Assembly (NCBI RefSeq): GCF_000763905.1
Contig: NZ_JRKN01000030.1
Span: 1 to 36,662, forward strand
From: Paracoccus halophilus
GTDB lineage: Bacteria; Pseudomonadota; Alphaproteobacteria; Rhodobacterales; Rhodobacteraceae
Direction of reading: 5' to 3'
Length of the DNA stretch: 36,662 nucleotides
Positions 33,530 to 36,662 of the stretch are shown here, one piece after another (the stretch's first letter is position 1; every line of letters starts with the position of its first letter). The translations under genes were made by a program, and so were the position numbers. Under the pieces are notes generated by a model, which was not told the DNA's origin, did not search any database, and was given only the letters and a program-made list of their open reading frames with translations.

Positions 33530-35026
33530 CTATGCCTCTTTCTGGCGACGGATCATCCGCCACAGCGGTGTGTTGGACAGGATGATCAGGCAGACGGTGG
33601 CGAACAGGACCAGCGATAGCGGGCTGGTCACGATGCCCCGCATCAGCCCCAGGAAGCTTTCCTGTTCGGAAATGATCGCCCGGCGCCAGTTATCGTCCAG
33701 AAGCCGGCTCAGGATCACGCCCAGAATCACCGGCCCCAGCGGATAGCCGTATTCACGCATGAAATAGCCGAATACCCCGAAACCAAGCATCCAGTAGACA
33801 TCGGTCACGCTGTTATTGACCGCATATGCGCCGACGATGGACAGCACGAGGATCACGGGCAGCAGCACGGTGCGCGGCAGCTCGACGATCTTGACGAACA
33901 GGCGGATGCCGGTCAGGCCGAAGATCAGCATGAAGATATTGGCCAGCATCAGCGCGCCGACGATGAACCAGAACATGTGCGGCTGCTCGACCATCAGCAT
34001 CGGGCCGGGGTTCAGCCCGTGAATGAACAGCGCGCCGATCATGATCGCGGTCACCGCATCGCCCGGAATGCCCAGCGTCATCATCGGGATGAAGGCGCCA
34101 CCAACGGCCGAGTTGTTGGCGGTTTCCGGGGCGACCAGCCCCTCGATCGCGCCCTTGCCGAAGGGGGTTTCGGGTTTCGGGGTCACGCGCTTGGCATAAT
34201 CATAGGCCATCAGCGCCGCGATATCGCCACCGGTGCCGGGCAGCGCGCCCACCACCGTGCCGATGGTCGATGTCTGCAGGCCCAGCGGCAGGCATTTGCG
34301 CACCTTGGCCCAGGACGGGATGATGCCGCTGACCTTCTGCTTGACCGCCGGGGTGTTGACCGTGTGCAGCTGCGCCAGCGCCTCGGCCACGCCGAACATG
34401 CCGATCATCACCGCGACAAAGGATACCCCGCCGCGCAACTCGTCGATGCCGAACACGAACCGGTCCTGCACCGTCAGCGGGTCCATGCCCACCGCGCCGA
34501 TGGCAATGCCGAGCGCGCCGGAAAATACCCCCTTGATCAGGCTTTCGCCCGACAGCGAGCCGACCAGCAAAATGCCCATGATCGCCAGCAGCATGAAGTC
34601 GCGCGGCTGAAAGCGGATGGCGAAATCCGACAGCGAGGGCGCGAACAGCGCCAGTGCCAGAATGCCGATGAAGCCGCCGATGAAGGACACGACGGTCACG
34701 ATACCGATGGCCTCGCCCGCCTTGCCCTGCTGGGCCAGCGGAAAGCCGTCCATGGCCGTGGCGATGGCCGAGGGCGCGCCGGGGATATTGAGCAGGATCG
34801 CCGTGCGCGAGCCGCCATAGACCCCGCCCATATAGATGCCGATCATCAGCGCCAGCGCCGGATAGACATCCCAGGAAAAGGTGAACGAGATCAGGATCGA
34901 CACCGCCATGGTGACCGACAGACCCGGAATGGCACCGACATAGATGCCCGCGAAGGTACCGGCGGCGACCAGAAACAGCAGTTTCAGATCGGTGACCGGC
35001 ATCAGGATGTTTGAAATGATTTCCAT
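33530..35026 (-). CDS. tctA: Tripartite tricarboxylate transporter permease TctA
   Basis: The 498-aa large membrane subunit of a TTT importer, with about ten to twelve hydrophobic spans. It has the family segments GIYVGAIPGLSVTMAV near the N-terminus, GGVYGGSRTAILLNIPGAPSAIATAMDGFPLAQQGKAG (quoted here only to name the region at about residues 67-100 by its GGxYGG and NIPG motifs), and TLGIPGDAVTA. It works with TctB (12 bp upstream) and the periplasmic TctC. The operon suggests quinate, shikimate or a related acid as cargo. Confidence 0.93.
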   Translation of the reverse strand: MEIISNILMPVTDLKLLFLVAAGTFAGIYVGAIPGLSVTMAVSILISFTFSWDVYPALALMIGIYMGGVYGGSRTAILLNIPGAPSAIATAMDGFPLAQQGKAGEAIGIVTVVSFIGGFIGILALALFAPSLSDFAIRFQPRDFMLLAIMGILLVGSLSGESLIKGVFSGALGIAIGAVGMDPLTVQDRFVFGIDELRGGVSFVAVMIGMFGVAEALAQLHTVNTPAVKQKVSGIIPSWAKVRKCLPLGLQTSTIGTVVGALPGTGGDIAALMAYDYAKRVTPKPETPFGKGAIEGLVAPETANNSAVGGAFIPMMTLGIPGDAVTAIMIGALFIHGLNPGPMLMVEQPHMFWFIVGALMLANIFMLIFGLTGIRLFVKIVELPRTVLLPVILVLSIVGAYAVNNSVTDVYWMLGFGVFGYFMREYGYPLGPVILGVILSRLLDDNWRRAIISEQESFLGLMRGIVTSPLSLVLFATVCLIILSNTPLWRMIRRQKEA

Positions 35027-35038
35027 GCTGTGCTCCGA

Positions 35039-35539
35039 TCAGAACAGGTTGCCGAACCAGGCCAGGATCTCGCCCTCGGGGACGATGCCCTGCGGCATCA
35101 GCACGGTGAAGATCAGGCGGAAGATCAGATAGATCAGCGCCACCGTGCCGACCGAAACGCCGATGCAAAAGCCCCAGCCGCGCCGCGACAGGTAGCGGAT
35201 CATCACCATCAGGAACAGGATCGAGGTCGGAATGAAGCCCAGCGGCTGCAGCAGCAGCGCATAAAGCGCGACCATGACGATGGTGACGACGATGGATTGC
35301 GGAACGATATTGCCGGTCAGCGTCTCGGCGCTGCCCTGCGGCTTGCGAAACACCTCCCACAGGATCGCGCCAGCGGAATAGATCATCGTCGCGGATGTCG
35401 CCATCGGCACCGCCCCGGGCGAGGACAGCGCCTCAAAGCCGGAAATGCCATAGGCCGACCAGAACAGGAACAGGCTGAACAGGAACAGGAACAGGTTGAA
35501 GATTAGCTCGCCGGGGCGACGTGCGGGTGTCGTCTGCAT
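35039..35539 (-). CDS. tctB: Tripartite tricarboxylate transporter small subunit TctB
   Basis: A 166-aa small membrane subunit of the TTT importer with four hydrophobic segments, beginning RRPGELIFNLFLFLFSLFLF. GGAGG lies seven bases before ATG 35539; the 28-codon upstream extension has no family similarity. It lies between tctC and tctA, the usual order. Confidence 0.88.
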   Translation of the reverse strand: MQTTPARRPGELIFNLFLFLFSLFLFWSAYGISGFEALSSPGAVPMATSATMIYSAGAILWEVFRKPQGSAETLTGNIVPQSIVVTIVMVALYALLLQPLGFIPTSILFLMVMIRYLSRRGWGFCIGVSVGTVALIYLIFRLIFTVLMPQGIVPEGEILAWFGNLF

Positions 35540-35607
35540 CGCGGGACCTCCCTTGGTCTGAACGCGGCGCGGTTCGCGCGGGGTTAAAGCGGGACTTGGA
35601 ACAGGCA

Positions 35608-35642
35608 CGCCGCCCCGGATCAAGGCATCTGGCGGGGCGGCG
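35608..35642 (-). terminator. Stem-loop between tctC and tctB
   Basis: A perfect 10-bp stem, CGCCGCCCCG (35608-35617) with CGGGGCGGCG (35633-35642), and a 15-base loop. It lies downstream of tctC and upstream of tctB, as does the hairpin after the ABC binding-protein gene. It probably favours excess binding protein. Confidence 0.6.
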
Positions 35643-35700
35643 CATGTCGGATCGCATCATCCGGGTCCGGGCCAGGCTTGCAGCCTGGCCGGAGCTGTGC

Positions 35701-36556
35701 TCAGGGCTTGGCGATGCCGAATTCCTCGGGGGATTTCTTGGCGATGCCCGCCTCCCAGATCAGCCACGAGGTCTTGGCCTGCCAGTCGTCCAGAAAGGAC
35801 TGCGCCTCGGCCCCGCTCAGCGACAGCATCTTGTAGCCGCGGCCGTCCATCAGGGCAGTGAAATCGGCATTGCCGGCGCCGGCCTGGAAAGCCTCGGTCA
35901 GCTTGGCAACCACGTCGTCGGGCGTGCCCTTTTTCACGAATACGCCAAAGAACGGCCCCCAGGGCAGCAGATCGGCGTATTCGGGATTGGTTTCCACCAC
36001 GGTCTTGGTGTCGGGCAGTTGCGGCGCGGCTTCGGTGTCAAAGACGGCGATGGGCTTCATCTTGCCGCCCTTGATCGATTCGATGGCGGCGCCCAGAACG
36101 GCGGGCATCACGTCGATGGCCCCGCCCTGCAAGGCGGTCAGCGCCGGGCCGTCGCCGTCATAGGGCACGAAGGTCACCTCGATCGGTGCCTTGGACTGGA
36201 TCATCGCCGCGATGACCGAGGGCAGCCCCCCCGGCCCGGTCGAGCCGAACTTGACCGTTTTCGGGTTCGCCTTGATGTAGTCCAGCATCTCGGGGAAGGT
36301 GTCGAAGGGCGCATCGGGGCTGGCCACCAGGATCGGAATGCCGCGCGCCAGAACGTTCACCGGCACGAAATCGGAATAATCCTTCTGGCCCAGCTGCATC
36401 ACCTTGTAGAGCAGCGGGTTTTCCGCGCCGTAAAGCAGCGTATAGCCGTCGGCCTTGCCGCGCTCGGCCTGGTTCAGGCCGATGGCACCGACGCCGCCGG
36501 TGACGTTCTGCAAGACGACCTTGCCGCCCAGAACCTGAGTAACGCGCGAAAGTTGG
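35701..36556 (-). pseudogene. tctC: Tripartite tricarboxylate transporter binding protein TctC, 5' truncated
   Basis: The mature part of a Bug/TctC-type periplasmic binding protein, recognisable from TQVLGGKVVLQNVTGGVGAIG onward (VTGGVGAIG, DGYTLLYG, KFGSTGPGG, FVPYDGDGPALTALQGG, WGPFFGVFVKKGTP). The signal peptide and roughly the first 60 residues, with the usual PFxxGGxxD segment, are missing. The open frame reaches 36582, but its first codons look foreign. The break at about 36556 adjoins what looks like IS256-type DNA. Without a signal peptide the protein cannot reach the periplasm. Confidence 0.82.
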
Positions 36557-36631
36557 TGATGCCCTGAGGGGCGGCATATCATGGCGGTGTTCAGACGCCG
36601 TCAATTCTCAGCCGAGAAAGGGATATGCCAC

Positions 36632-36662
36632 ATGTCGGAGACTACCATCAGCACGCTGCCCG
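36632..36662 (+). CDS. Start of a probable IS256-family transposase (cut by window end)
   Basis: Only ten codons are visible: MSETTISTLP, after AAAGGG at 36617-36622. The opening resembles mutator-type (IS256) transposases of alphaproteobacteria, as I recall them. The preceding 36557-36631 interval holds inverted repeats (GGCATATC at 36573-36580 with GATATGCC at 36621-36628) and abuts the truncated tctC, which fits an IS insertion. The evidence is short and tentative. Confidence 0.4.
   Translation, partial: MSETTISTLP

Noticed and set aside
1..36662. CRISPR arrays, tRNA or rRNA genes, phage structural genes
   Set aside because: No repeat-spacer pattern, no cloverleaf or rRNA-like sequence, and no phage-like genes seen on reading both strands.

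Overview
The window looks like an alphaproteobacterial, Rhodobacteraceae-type accessory region, probably Paracoccus-like. This rests on the high-GC codon use, the mix of ABC, TRAP and TTT solute-transport genes, Gfo/Idh/MocA dehydrogenases, and decayed IS481, IS5 and IS256-type pieces. The taxon is an inference. No rRNA, tRNA or CRISPR array was seen.

Region 1 (350-16583) is an inositol-type catabolic island. A minus-strand operon reads iolD, iolE, an SDR, a xylose-isomerase-like barrel protein and a Gfo/Idh dehydrogenase. It diverges from a plus-strand operon of iolG, an aldehyde dehydrogenase, an HpcH/HpaI aldolase, a D-2-hydroxyacid dehydrogenase and a second Gfo/Idh dehydrogenase. A strong terminator follows, then an RpiR-family regulator. 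Convergent to it is an ibpA-iatA-iatP-like ABC importer. One inverted-repeat motif, TGCAA-N6-TTGCA, sits at all three control points (about 6205, 11704 and 16568), so I read the island as one RpiR regulon. iolB, iolC, iolJ and mmsA/iolA are absent; the aldolase, ALDH and hydroxyacid dehydrogenase may form a variant lower pathway.

Region 2 (16600-18640) is a scar: an EamA-transporter fragment, an endonuclease/exonuclease/phosphatase gene cut off head-on against a truncated TRAP dctP, and the C-terminal part of an SDR.

Region 3 (18898-23115) holds small regulator/target pairs: TetR diverging from a DUF6544-like membrane-anchored protein, an MsrA, and an NmrA-like protein diverging from a LysR regulator. 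Decayed IS481 and IS5 transposases follow (23173-24100).

Region 4 (24158-29070) is the most interesting part: an envelope methionine-oxidation defence locus. The ECF sigma factor SigF and its membrane anti-sigma NrsF diverge from a Tat-exported MsrB, an exported or anchored MsrA, a tiny exported protein with four 13-residue Met-rich repeats (22 Met in about 105 mature residues), a cytochrome b and a Tat-type YedY/MsrP-like molybdoenzyme. Two perfect GTAACG-N16-CGAA promoters face away from each other between sigF and msrB, and a weaker copy precedes the Met-rich gene. This resembles the MrpX/YedY1 hypochlorite-scavenging system of Azospira, here combined with MsrA and MsrB.

Region 5 (29061-36662) starts with IS5 and HchA remnants. 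It continues with a minus-strand quinate/shikimate operon: TctC (5' truncated), TctB, TctA, a Gfo/Idh dehydrogenase, a shikimate/quinate dehydrogenase and a QuiC-type 3-dehydroshikimate dehydratase. The window ends in what looks like the start of an IS256-family transposase next to the broken tctC.
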